From Akkermansia muciniphila (lineage in GTDB: Bacteria > Verrucomicrobiota > Verrucomicrobiia > Verrucomicrobiales > Akkermansiaceae), in the NCBI RefSeq assembly GCF_018709685.1, contig NZ_JABDHQ010000014.1:1-61852 (forward strand): 61,852 bases of DNA, given 5' to 3'. Each line of letters begins with the position of its first letter. The stretch's first letter is position 1. The position numbers and the translations under genes are program-made. Below, piece after piece: positions 51,602 to 61,620 of this stretch. The notes under the pieces were generated by a model. It did not search any database and was not told where the DNA came from. It saw nothing but the letters and a program-made list of their open reading frames with translations.

Positions 51602-52276
51602 TTAATTTCCAGCAGGATTGGATACAGGGGACGGGCTCGTAGGAGTGCCGCCCACGGGAAGGCCACCCGGCAGCACCAGGGCGCCGCCGGAAGCTTCTTC
51701 ACCAGGCTTCACCAGGCCGTTGGCCTGAGTGGTTACGCCCTGAAGGGGATTGTCAGGAGTGGCGGCCGCCACGCTCACCGCAATGGAGGGAACGGTATTG
51801 GCCACCATGGAGTTGCCCAGAGCCTTCGTCACCGCTTCACAAATGGGGGAGACGGACGCATAAGGATGGGGCTGGACGGCAACAGCGGAAGCCACGATGT
51901 TGCGCACCTGCGCTTCCGTGACCTGCGTTCCGTAGCTCCGGACGGCGGAAGAGGCGATAGCCGGGGAATCTGCCGGGAAAGCGCCTGCGGCCATGGATAC
52001 CATGGAGCCCATGGCGGAGTCGGACACGCCTGCCTTGACGGCGGCGTTCAGCACTTCGGCCACGGCCTTCATATCCAGAGCTCCGGCCTTCAGACCAGCC
52101 TGGACGACACCTGCCATTTTCTTCATAAAAGCCTTGTCGGAAGCAGAGGCTTTAACCTTGTTAACAGCCGGAGCGGCTGCCGGAGAAGCAGCTTGCTGAG
52201 CCACACCGGGGAGGGTGCCCGCAAACGCAAGTGCCAGCGCACTGAGCGCCGTCTTTGTCATGAACCTGGCTTTCAT
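51602..52276 (-). CDS. secreted Ala-rich protein of unknown function
   Basis: 224 aa, first gene of the cluster in transcription order. A signal peptide (ALSALALAFAGTLPGVAQQ) is followed by an Ala/Val-rich helical region (SASDKAFMKKMAGVVQAGL, AEVLNAAVKAGVSDSAMGSM) and a low-complexity Gly/Pro tail (PGGLPVGGTPTSPSPVS). No known domain. Only 20 nt separate it from the barrel gene, so they are cotranscribed. ATG 52261 is an alternative start. A structural or assembly role in polysaccharide export is inferred from position only. Confidence 0.7.
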   Translation of the reverse strand: MKARFMTKTALSALALAFAGTLPGVAQQAASPAAAPAVNKVKASASDKAFMKKMAGVVQAGLKAGALDMKAVAEVLNAAVKAGVSDSAMGSMVSMAAGAFPADSPAIASSAVRSYGTQVTEAQVRNIVASAVAVQPHPYASVSPICEAVTKALGNSMVANTVPSIAVSVAAATPDNPLQGVTTQANGLVKPGEEASGGALVLPGGLPVGGTPTSPSPVSNPAGN

Positions 52277-52311
52277 AAGGAAACTATCTAGCAGGTGAAT
52301 TTAATAAAAAA

Positions 52312-52385
52312 TGGAGCGGGTAACGGGAATCGAACCCGTGTGATCAGCTTGGAAGGCTGGAGCTTTACCATTAAGCTATACCCGC
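52312..52385 (-). tRNA. tRNA-Gly(TCC)
   Basis: 74 nt, 5' end at 52385 on the minus strand. Acceptor GCGGGTA pairs with TACCCGC; anticodon loop CTTCCAA gives TCC; T-loop TTCGATT; CCA is encoded (52314-52312). Confidence 0.96.
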
Positions 52386-52396
52386 ACAACGGAGGC

Positions 52397-52425
52397 ATTA
52401 TGTTCAAGCCTTGGGAATAAGACAA
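52397..52425 (-). promoter_or_regulatory. promoter of tRNA-Gly(TCC)
   Basis: Minus-strand TTGTCT (52425-52420), 17 nt spacer, CATAAT (52402-52397). It sits 12 nt upstream of the tRNA 5' end. Confidence 0.75.
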
Positions 52426-52483
52426 GTTTTTTTTCATTACCGCGTCAAAATAACAAAAAAGAAGACACGATTTTTCTGTGGTC

Positions 52484-52512
52484 TTGACATACCGGGTTTC
52501 TACCGCTAAATA
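52484..52512 (+). promoter_or_regulatory. promoter of tRNA-Gly(CCC)
   Basis: TTGACA (52484-52489), 17 nt spacer, TAAATA (52507-52512); the tRNA starts 17 nt after the -10 element. Confidence 0.85.
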
Positions 52513-52528
52513 AGCACCCGCATTCCAT

Positions 52529-52602
52529 GCGGGCGTCGTTCAATGGTAGGACGCGAGCTTCCCAAGCTTGAGACGTGGGTTCGATCCCCATCGCCCGTAC
52601 CA
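52529..52602 (+). tRNA. tRNA-Gly(CCC)
   Basis: 74 nt. Acceptor GCGGGCG with CGCCCGT (first pair G-U); anticodon stem CGAGC/GCTTG encloses TTCCCAA, anticodon CCC; T-loop TTCGATC; CCA is encoded at 52600-52602. Divergent from the tRNA-Gly(TCC) gene 143 nt to the left. Confidence 0.96.
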
Positions 52603-52610
52603 GTTTTATA

Positions 52611-52648
52611 CCGCAGGCAGTTGTCCTTCAACGCCTGCGGTTTTTATT
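52611..52648 (+). terminator. intrinsic terminator of tRNA-Gly(CCC)
   Basis: Stem CCGCAGGC (52611-52618) with GCCTGCGG (52633-52640), the loop itself partly paired, then TTTTTATTT. It starts 8 nt after the tRNA. Confidence 0.9.
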
Positions 52649-52816
52649 TACCCTTCCGTTCTGCGGGTGCCGCCGCCCCCTGCCTTCTGGAAAAAGCCCA
52701 GCTCCTTTCCGTTTCCCGCTCCTCCGGGAAAGGCTTCCGGAGAACAGGGCATGGCCTTGCTTTTCCGCCCCGCCGGGAGCATGCACGCTTCCGGCGGAGT
52801 CTCCAAATACAGGCGT

Positions 52817-55048
52817 TTACCAGCCAAGCACAAATTTCCGCTGAATTTTCGCCAGCAGAAGCACCTTGCGGATCATTGTGCGGGTTTCATTAAGCAGGTT
52901 GAGGTAAAGAAGAGCCCGCCGCATGTCGGACACGTCTTCCGCCCGCAGGATGATCTGCTGCTTGACCGCCTCCGCGAATTCCTCATCCAGGGCGTCCATG
53001 CCGGCCAGGCATTCGTCCAGCCCGGCATAGTCATTGCTTTCCATCATGTCCCGGAAGCGCGGGTACAGGGAGGAGACGCGGTTGTTCATTCCCCGCAGGT
53101 GTTCTATCCTGCCCAGGTCCAGGCCTTCATGGTTGTTGTCAATGTAGGCGTAGCTGGCCGTAGTAATGTTGGAGAGGGATTCAAAGACGGAGGTGGCGTA
53201 TTCCACCATCTGCACGTAGCGCTTTCCGCGGTCCGCCTCCTCATCCGGGAGTTCCCGTACCACGGGCATGACTTCCATCGCCATCCTGTCGCCCAGGGAG
53301 CGGCGGATGCCGCGAGCCTCCTTCCGGAGCTTTTTCAGCCGCTTACGGTCCTCCACGTTCAGGGCTTCCAGGTTCATTTCATAGATTTCCGCCATGCGCT
53401 TCATCAGCTCAATGATTTCTTCATTGTAGCGGGCGGCGGCGGCGGGATCCCGGTAATTGGCGCCCTGAGCCAGAGCCGCGGCCTGGGTTCTCTTTTTGTG
53501 AAGCCTGGCGCTTTTCAGCAGCAGGAAGGCCGCCAGCCCGCACATGGCAATGATGCCGAAGAGGCCGCCGTATACAATGCACGCCGCCACGATGCAGCAC
53601 ATGGTGAATGCGGCAAAGGCCGTAAAGAACCATCCGGAGATTACCGTAATCACCCCCGTGATGCGGTACACCGCGCTGTCACGCCCCCAGGCCTTGTCCG
53701 CCAAGGAGGAACCCATCGCCACCATGAACGTCACATACGTGGTGGAGAGGGGGAGCCGCAGGGAGGTAGCCAGGGAGATGAGCAGCGCCGCCACCGTCAG
53801 ATTCACGGAGGCGCGGATCAGGTCAAAGGAGGCCCCGTCATCCGGCCCTTCCGCCACGGGCCGGAAGCGTTTTTCAATGAATCTTCCCACGCAGGCAGGC
53901 ATGATTTTTTCCACCGCGCGGGAGGCATGCAGCGCATAACGCACGGCCATGCGGGCCGGGGGAACGGAGCCGAACCGTTCCACTCCCCCGCCCTGCCTCG
54001 CCAGATTGACCTCCGTGTCCGTCACGGTCCGCGCCTTTTTGGAGAACATGAGGGCAAGCACCATGATGGCGCCCGCGCCCAGCAGGTAGCGCCAGTCCGC
54101 CGTGACGGGGGCCATCAGGCCGCCCATGGTCAGCGTGGAGAGGTCCGCGCCCCGCGCCGCGGCGGCGGAGGCTATCTCCATGGAGGACTGGCCCGCCATG
54201 AAAACGCCGATGAAGTTGACCAGGTCATTCCCGGCAAAGGAAAGGGCCAGCGCCATGGTGCCCGCCAGAACGGCTATTTTCAGGATGTTCACCTTGCAGA
54301 GGTTCTGGAGCACGGCCATCAGGACGGTCCAGAATACCAGGCTGTAGCACACGTACAGCCAGATGTGGGCGTCCAGGTGCCGGACCATGTCCTTGGTGAC
54401 CAGCGTACTGCCTTTCAGCCCCTTGAAGATGGCGAAGTACGTGATGGCCGTCAGGGCCGCGCCGCACCAGGCGGCCCCCAGGTATTTGAAGGATTTCCTG
54501 TAGTTGAAGGAGAAGATGAGGCGGGATATCCACATGACCGTTATCCCGCAGATGAAGGCGACGAAGACGGAGGAAAAGATGCCGGAGATGATGGCCAGCG
54601 CCTTAGAGGAGTTGATGTAGCTGGACAGTTCCTGCGCCGCCCCCGGCTCCCCGGACCAGATTTTAAACAGGGCCACCGCCACAGCGCCCCCCAGCAGTTC
54701 AAAGACGATGGAAACCGTGGTGGAGGTGGGCAGGCCGAAGGTGTTGAAGACGTCCAGCAGAATCACGTCCGTCAGCATTACCGCCAGGAAGATCAGCATG
54801 ATGTCGTGAAAGGTGAACTGGGCCGGCATGAATACGCCGCTCCGGGCAATTTCCATCATGCCGCTGGAGAACAGGGAACCGATGATGATGCCCAGCGCCG
54901 CTACCAGCAGGATTGTCCTGCGCGGCGCGGCCTTGGAGCCGACGGCGGAGTTCAGGAAGTTGGCCGCGTCATTGGAGACCCCTACCACGAGGTCAAAGCA
55001 GGAGAGTACCAGAATCAGTCCTATGATGAAGTAATAGATTGGGTCCAT
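52817..55048 (-). CDS. PiT-family inorganic phosphate transporter fused to a PhoU-like domain
   Basis: 743 aa. The N-terminal 500 residues are a PiT permease with about ten helices and two inverted PiT repeats: GVSNDAANFLNSAVGSKAAP plus LPTSTTVSIVFELLG in the first, and SFAGNDLVNFIGVFMAGQ plus LPLSTTYVTFMVAMGSSLAD in the second. Residues about 520-743 are soluble and helical (RYNEEIIELMKRMAEIYEMN, YVQMVEYATSVFESLSNITT, EEFAEAVKQQIILRAEDVSD), resembling a PhoU domain, normally a separate regulator. Phosphate import, with the tail as a built-in regulatory domain, is the likely role (inference). It is a single gene facing away from groEL. Confidence 0.9.
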   Translation of the reverse strand: MDPIYYFIIGLILVLSCFDLVVGVSNDAANFLNSAVGSKAAPRRTILLVAALGIIIGSLFSSGMMEIARSGVFMPAQFTFHDIMLIFLAVMLTDVILLDVFNTFGLPTSTTVSIVFELLGGAVAVALFKIWSGEPGAAQELSSYINSSKALAIISGIFSSVFVAFICGITVMWISRLIFSFNYRKSFKYLGAAWCGAALTAITYFAIFKGLKGSTLVTKDMVRHLDAHIWLYVCYSLVFWTVLMAVLQNLCKVNILKIAVLAGTMALALSFAGNDLVNFIGVFMAGQSSMEIASAAAARGADLSTLTMGGLMAPVTADWRYLLGAGAIMVLALMFSKKARTVTDTEVNLARQGGGVERFGSVPPARMAVRYALHASRAVEKIMPACVGRFIEKRFRPVAEGPDDGASFDLIRASVNLTVAALLISLATSLRLPLSTTYVTFMVAMGSSLADKAWGRDSAVYRITGVITVISGWFFTAFAAFTMCCIVAACIVYGGLFGIIAMCGLAAFLLLKSARLHKKRTQAAALAQGANYRDPAAAARYNEEIIELMKRMAEIYEMNLEALNVEDRKRLKKLRKEARGIRRSLGDRMAMEVMPVVRELPDEEADRGKRYVQMVEYATSVFESLSNITTASYAYIDNNHEGLDLGRIEHLRGMNNRVSSLYPRFRDMMESNDYAGLDECLAGMDALDEEFAEAVKQQIILRAEDVSDMRRALLYLNLLNETRTMIRKVLLLAKIQRKFVLGW

Positions 55049-55269
55049 ATGCGTAATAAACGGCCCTCTATTACAGGAGGCCGCTTCCGCACACCCGTTT
55101 TAAAACGTGACTATTCCGTCACATTAACGCAACAATATGATGTTGAATAAAATATCACATTACTACGCATGATGCCCGCAAGCCTTTCCGTTTCTTGCAG
55201 GCCAACTCCGGAGCCTGATTTTCCGCAGATTCTCCGGCAGTCAGGGCCATCTTCCTGAAACCCCTCCAA

Positions 55270-55301
55270 ACAAAAAGGCTCCCCGGAAAACCGGGGAGCC
55301 T
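55270..55301 (-). terminator. intrinsic terminator of groEL
   Basis: Perfect 11 bp stem (AGGCTCCCCGG at 55276-55286, complement at 55291-55301) with a 4 nt loop, then TTTTTGTTT on the minus strand; 39 nt after groEL. Confidence 0.92.
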
Positions 55302-55339
55302 TGAAGTCGATTGCTGTGTCTCGCAGAAACGGACGGGGC

Positions 55340-57004
<1,665 letters not shown>

Positions 57005-57036
57005 TTAAAAATGGTGTTGAGTGAGTGTTGTGCAAG

Positions 57037-57327
57037 TTAGCCAATGATGGCCAGAATGTCGTTTTCAGACAGGATGAGGTAGTCTTCTCCGTCCAGCTTG
57101 ATTTCCGTACCGCCGTATTTGGAAATGAGAACGCGGTCGCCCGGCTTCACGGTAAATTCAATCAAGGCGCCCTTGTCGTCCCGGCCGCCGGTGCCTACGG
57201 AGATTACTTCGGCTTCCTGGGGTTTTTCCTTGGCGGTATCCGGCAGGAACAGGCCGCCGGCCGTCTTGGTTTCAGCTTCAATGCGCTTGACCAGCACACG
57301 TTGTCCTAGGGGTTTGATGTTTGCCAT
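57037..57327 (-). CDS. groES: co-chaperonin GroES
   Basis: 96 aa lid of the GroEL cavity. [25 protein letters not shown] includes the mobile loop region, and [32 protein letters not shown] is the conserved C-terminal part. It precedes groEL on the same strand, and lies between dnaK and groEL. A 14 bp hairpin separates it from the dnaK stop, so it may have its own promoter or be read from dnaK. Confidence 0.96.
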   Translation of the reverse strand: MANIKPLGQRVLVKRIEAETKTAGGLFLPDTAKEKPQEAEVISVGTGGRDDKGALIEFTVKPGDRVLISKYGGTEIKLDGEDYLILSENDILAIIG

Positions 57328-57375
57328 AGTATGTTGTTTTTGTGTTGTTATAGATGAATATATGGATGTAATGTT

Positions 57376-57407
57376 CCGGAGGAGGGGAATTGCTTCCCCT
57401 CCTCCGG
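57376..57407. other. perfect 14 bp stem-loop between dnaK and groES
   Basis: Arms CCGGAGGAGGGGAA (57376-57389) and the complement (57394-57407) with a 4 nt loop. On the minus strand no T-tract follows, so it is a weak terminator candidate or an mRNA processing/stability element. It is not CIRCE. Confidence 0.7.
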
Positions 57408-57414
57408 GAAGGGG

Positions 57415-59346
57415 TTATTTCTCGTCGTCGACGATTTCGGCGTCCACCACGCGGCCCTTGGCCTTGCGGGGGCCGTCGGAAGGTTCTTCCTCAGGAGCGG
57501 CGCCCGGCATGGGACCGGCTGCGCCGGCGGACTGCTGCTGGGCGGCTTCCGCTGCCTTGTACAGGGCTTCCAGGCGGGATTCAAGGTCTTCCTTGCCTGC
57601 CTTGATGGCCGTGTATTCCTTCTTGGAGATGGCTTCCTTCAGGTGCATCACCTTGTCTTCAATTTCACGCTTGAGGTCGGCGGGAATCTTGTCTCCCATG
57701 TCCTTGAGCTGGCGTTCCACGGAGAAGCAGAGGGTGTCCGCCTGGTTGACGGTGTCAATTTCCTCGGCGCGCTTCTTGTCTTCTTCCGCATGGGCTTCCG
57801 CATCACGCTTGGCACGTTCGATTTCATCCTTGGAAAGGCCGCTGGAGCCCTGGATGGAAATCTTCTGTTCCTTGCCGGTGCCCTTGTCCTTGGCGGAAAC
57901 GTGCAGAATGCCGTTGGCGTCAATGTCAAAGGTCACTTCAATCTGCGGTTCGCCGCGCCGCGCCGGGGAGATACCGTCCAGCTTGAAGTTGCCCAGAAGC
58001 TTGTTGTCGTCAAACATCTTGCGTTCCCCCTGGCACACGCGGATGTCCACGGCAGGCTGATTGTCAGCCGCGGTGGAGAACACCTGGCTCTTGCGCACCG
58101 GGATGGTCGTGTTGCGCTCGATCATCGGCGTGGCGATGCCGCCCATCGTTTCAATGGACAGAGTCAGCGGAGTAACGTCCAGCAGAAGCACGTCGTTCAC
58201 GTCCCCCTGGAGCACGCCCCCCTGGATGGCGGCGCCTATGGCTACCACTTCATCCGGGTTCACGCCCTTGTGGGGTTCCTTGCCGGCCAGCGTATGGGCC
58301 TCTTCCTGAACGGCGGGCATGCGGGTCATGCCGCCCACCAGCACCAGTTCGTCAATGTCGCCGGTTTTCAGGCCGGAAGCGGCAATGCAGTCCAGCACGG
58401 GCTTGCGGGTGCGGTCCAGCAGGTCACCCGTGAGCTGTTCCAGCTTGGAACGGCTCAGCGTAAGCTGAATGTGCTTGGGGCCGGAGGAGTCCGCCGTGAT
58501 GAATGGCAGGCTGATGTCATAGCTCTGGGTGGAGGAAAGGGCAATCTTGGCCTTTTCAGCTTCTTCCTTGATGCGCTGGATGGCGTCAGGCTGGTTGGAG
58601 AGGTCCATGCCGGAGTCCTTCTTGAATTCCTCCATGATCCAGGTGATGATCGCGTTGTCCCAGTCGTCGCCGCCCAGGTGGGTATCGCCGTCGGAGGCTT
58701 TCACTTCAAACACGCCGTCACCGATTTCCAGCACGGAAATATCAAAGGTGCCGCCGCCAAGGTCGTATACGGCGATGTTTTCATTGGACTTCTTGTCCAG
58801 GCCGTAGGCCAGGGCAGCCGCCGTCGGTTCATTGATGATGCGGCGCACCTTCAGGCCGGCGATTTCACCGGCGGCCTTGGTCGCGTTGCGCTGGGCGTCA
58901 TTGAAATAGGCCGGAACGGTAATGACGGCTTCCGAGATCGTTTCACCCAGCTTGGATTCCGCATCAGCCTTCAGCTTGGCAAGGACCATGGATGCGATTT
59001 CCTGCGGGGAAAAGGTCTTCTTTTCACCGCCCACATCCACGCGGATATAGGCATCCCCGTTGGGAGCTTCCACGATTTCATAAGGCACCTTCTTATCTTC
59101 TTCCGTCAGCTCGCTGTACTTGCGGCCAATGAGGCGCTTGGAGGAAAACACGGTGTTTTTCGGGTTGGTCACCGCCTGACGTTTGGCGGCCTGCCCCACG
59201 AGGCGTTCACCGCTCTTGGTGAAGGCAACAATGGAGGGAGTGGTGCGCGCACCTTCGCTGTTTTCAAGTACGGTACCCTGACCGCCTTCCATTACAGCCA
59301 TGCACGAGTTGGTCGTGCCCAAGTCGATTCCTAATATTTTAGCCAT
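57415..59346 (-). CDS. dnaK: Hsp70 chaperone DnaK
   Basis: 643 aa. ATPase domain with [18 protein letters not shown] (phosphate 1), [17 protein letters not shown] (phosphate 2), [12 protein letters not shown]; substrate domain with [15 protein letters not shown] and [22 protein letters not shown]; the lid is helical, and the tail ends [11 protein letters not shown], close to the usual EEVKD-like end. No dnaJ or grpE is adjacent; instead groES and groEL follow. The promoter region carries three copies of a GACA-N3-TGTC-like site. The leader from there to the start is about 200 nt long. Confidence 0.97.
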   Translation of the reverse strand: MAKILGIDLGTTNSCMAVMEGGQGTVLENSEGARTTPSIVAFTKSGERLVGQAAKRQAVTNPKNTVFSSKRLIGRKYSELTEEDKKVPYEIVEAPNGDAYIRVDVGGEKKTFSPQEIASMVLAKLKADAESKLGETISEAVITVPAYFNDAQRNATKAAGEIAGLKVRRIINEPTAAALAYGLDKKSNENIAVYDLGGGTFDISVLEIGDGVFEVKASDGDTHLGGDDWDNAIITWIMEEFKKDSGMDLSNQPDAIQRIKEEAEKAKIALSSTQSYDISLPFITADSSGPKHIQLTLSRSKLEQLTGDLLDRTRKPVLDCIAASGLKTGDIDELVLVGGMTRMPAVQEEAHTLAGKEPHKGVNPDEVVAIGAAIQGGVLQGDVNDVLLLDVTPLTLSIETMGGIATPMIERNTTIPVRKSQVFSTAADNQPAVDIRVCQGERKMFDDNKLLGNFKLDGISPARRGEPQIEVTFDIDANGILHVSAKDKGTGKEQKISIQGSSGLSKDEIERAKRDAEAHAEEDKKRAEEIDTVNQADTLCFSVERQLKDMGDKIPADLKREIEDKVMHLKEAISKKEYTAIKAGKEDLESRLEALYKAAEAAQQQSAGAAGPMPGAAPEEEPSDGPRKAKGRVVDAEIVDDEK

Positions 59347-59652
59347 ATTGTTATCTTAGATTGTTTTGAATGGTTTTCGTTGAGATTTGGTTTCCCCATG
59401 ACCTGATGTGTCATGCAGGCGAACTCATGTTCTTGCCTTCCTTGTTGCAAATGGCGTGCCAGCCCGTAACGGGACCGACTAAAATGTATCATAAACAATC
59501 ATCCATCAATATATTAAAGCATTATTCATTCACATATTCCCTTTTTTAAACGGCATGAATAATGGGACATCTTGTCACACCAAAAAGAGACAAAATGTCA
59601 CACGCGGTCATTTTGTCCCATCCACCGCCCGGACCAGATACCAACAGAACCT
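59347..59652. other. dnaK upstream region, no gene seen
   Basis: 306 nt between the GT4-phosphoesterase stop and the dnaK start. It is AT-rich from 59480 to 59560 and includes the operator-like cluster at 59566-59617. No CIRCE element (TTAGCACTC-N9-GAGTGCTAA) and no clear sigma32 promoter were found. A candidate minus-strand promoter TTGGTG (59583-59578) -16- TATTCA (59561-59556) overlaps the first site. Confidence 0.5.
59566..59617. promoter_or_regulatory. three GACA-N3-TGTC-like dyads upstream of dnaK
   Basis: GACATCTTGTC (59566-59576), GACAAAATGTC (59589-59599) and GTCATTTTGTC (59607-59617; the last has one asymmetric base). Two are exact GACA-N3-TGTC dyads. Centres are 23 and 18 nt apart. 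The first lies inside a candidate dnaK promoter spacer, fitting a repressor site; the binding protein is unknown. Confidence 0.45.
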
Positions 59653-61620
59653 TCACGAAGCCTCCCCGCAAGAGGAAGACTCCGGCTGCGTTCCGGCGCC
59701 GCATGAGCCGTAAGCCAGGCGTTTCATGAAATCCTTGTACAGCACCGTTTCCATGCGGCCGTCCGCGTATTCCACCACTGCGCTCATGGTTTCCACCCAG
59801 TCCCCGCAATTCAGGTAGCGCACTTCTCCCACCATGGTATCCGCCGGATGGTGCACGTGCCCGGCGATGATGCCGTCACACTGCCTCCTGACGGCCAGGC
59901 CCTGAAGCTGCTCCTCATATTTTCCGATGAAATTGACGGCGGATTTCACCCTCCCCTTGATGGCTCGGGAAACGGAATAATATTCCCTGCCCCGCCACGC
60001 GCGGTACCTGTTATAAAAGCGGTTGACCATCAGCAGGACGTCGTACCCCAGGGAGCCGAGCACCGCCAGCCACCGGTGATTGGTGGAAATGGAATCAAAC
60101 CCGTCCCCATGCACGCACAGGTAGCGCCTGCCGTCCGCCGCCCGGTGCACATATTCCTTGCCCATTTTCAACCCGCCCAGATGAAAGGGAAGAAATTTTT
60201 CCAGAATATCGTCATGGTTCCCGCGCAGGTACAGCACTTCCACATTCTCCTGCTCCATTTTTTTCAGCAGGGTACGGATCAGGCGCGTATGCCGCCTGCG
60301 CCAGCGGCTGCCGCGGGACAGCGCCCAGGCATCCACCACATCCCCCACCAGAACTATTTTCTCCGCCCGCACATGCTTCAGGAACCTCCGGCATTCGTCC
60401 GCCTTGCAGTCCTTCGTCCCCAGATGGAGGTCTGACAGAAAAACCGTGCGGCATTCCAGAACGGCGTCCCGCGGAGGGCGGGCATAACCCGTTCCGTTTT
60501 CCTCCCGCGCCACGGAGGCCAGCAGCTCTTCAAACCTGTCATGTATGGCATCCCATGCCCTGGCGCGCACAGTCCTGCGGGCCTGCGCCCCGAGCCTGCC
60601 GCCCAGCTCCCTGTCCGTAAGCAGGCGCCGCATGCAGGAGTAAAATCCCTCCGCGTCCCCCTTCTCCGCCTGAAGGCCGTTGATGCCGTCCAGCACCACG
60701 TCTGCGGAAGCGGCGTACCGGTAGCTGACCGTAGCCAGTCCGCTGGCCATGCCTTCCAGCAGAACGTTTCCGAAAGTCTCCGTCTCGCTCGGGAACAGCA
60801 GCACATCCATCCCGGCGTAATGGCGCGCCAGGTCTTCACCACTGCGCATTCCGCAAAAAACGGCGTCGGGAAATTCACTGCGGAGGCTGCTCATCATGGG
60901 ACCGTCCCCCACTACCACCATTTTCATGCCGCAGTCCGGAAATTCCCGCTGCAGGCGCGTATACAGGCTCAGCACCGCCACCAGGTTCTTTTCCCGTGCC
61001 AGGCGCCCCACCACACCAAACACCACTTCATCCCTCCACACGCCCCAGGATTGACGGAGAGAGACATCCCGCCGGGCAGGATCAAACAAGACGGCATCCA
61101 CCCCGCGCCCCATCACGGAGAGGCGTTCAAACCCCAGCCCTTCCAGCGTACGGCGCATCTCTTCCGTGGGCACTACCGTCATCCCCGCCTGGTTGTGCAG
61201 CTTGCGCAGGTAATTCACGGCGGCGTTTTCCAGCCCAGAGAAATGATAATCCTTCATGTACTGGTGGAAGTTGGTGTGGAATCCCATCACCACGGGAATC
61301 TCCAGAGCGCGGGCGGCCTTGACGGCGGACGCCCCCATGGGGCTTTCCGTGGCTACGTAAACCACATCCGGCCTCTTCTTCATCCATCTGGCGCGGAACC
61401 TGTCTGCGGAAGGCAGCCCTATCTTCACTTCATGGTACATGGGAAGGGAGAGGGACGGCATGGCCGTCTCCCCGGGAAGGGAAGCCCCGTCCCGCTCCGA
61501 CGCCCGCAGCACATGCACCAGGTGCCCCCGCGCCCTGAGCCCCCGGACCAGACGCCCCAGAGTCATGGCCACTCCATTCACATCAGGCTCATACGTATCA
61601 GTTGCCACGTCAATTCTCAT
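59653..61620 (-). CDS. GT4 glycosyltransferase fused to LpxH-like metallophosphoesterase
   Basis: About 655 aa joining two enzymes. Residues 1-385 are a GT-B fold family 4 glycosyltransferase: VATDTYEPDVNGVAMTLGRL, FHTNFHQYMKDYH, VVGRLAREKNLVAVL and the Glu-x7-Glu motif ETFGNVLLE (Glu281, Glu289). Residues about 390-640 are a calcineurin-like phosphoesterase with DLH (397-399), GDVVD (426-430), GNHD (467-470), VHGDGFD (503-509) and GHVHHPAD, the UDP-2,3-diacylglucosamine hydrolase-like group. The start at 61620 (MRIDVATD) avoids a longer frame with no homology-like character. It may make and trim a membrane glycolipid (inference). Single gene. Confidence 0.9.
   Translation of the reverse strand: MRIDVATDTYEPDVNGVAMTLGRLVRGLRARGHLVHVLRASERDGASLPGETAMPSLSLPMYHEVKIGLPSADRFRARWMKKRPDVVYVATESPMGASAVKAARALEIPVVMGFHTNFHQYMKDYHFSGLENAAVNYLRKLHNQAGMTVVPTEEMRRTLEGLGFERLSVMGRGVDAVLFDPARRDVSLRQSWGVWRDEVVFGVVGRLAREKNLVAVLSLYTRLQREFPDCGMKMVVVGDGPMMSSLRSEFPDAVFCGMRSGEDLARHYAGMDVLLFPSETETFGNVLLEGMASGLATVSYRYAASADVVLDGINGLQAEKGDAEGFYSCMRRLLTDRELGGRLGAQARRTVRARAWDAIHDRFEELLASVAREENGTGYARPPRDAVLECRTVFLSDLHLGTKDCKADECRRFLKHVRAEKIVLVGDVVDAWALSRGSRWRRRHTRLIRTLLKKMEQENVEVLYLRGNHDDILEKFLPFHLGGLKMGKEYVHRAADGRRYLCVHGDGFDSISTNHRWLAVLGSLGYDVLLMVNRFYNRYRAWRGREYYSVSRAIKGRVKSAVNFIGKYEEQLQGLAVRRQCDGIIAGHVHHPADTMVGEVRYLNCGDWVETMSAVVEYADGRMETVLYKDFMKRLAYGSCGAGTQPESSSCGEAS

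Noticed and set aside
52568-55150. Rightward open frame of about 860 codons
   Set aside because: Antisense to the PiT-PhoU gene; no recognisable domain, and it begins inside the tRNA-Gly gene.
59347-59652. CIRCE/HrcA operator upstream of dnaK
   Set aside because: The TTAGCACTC-N9-GAGTGCTAA sequence is absent; the dyads found have a different core.
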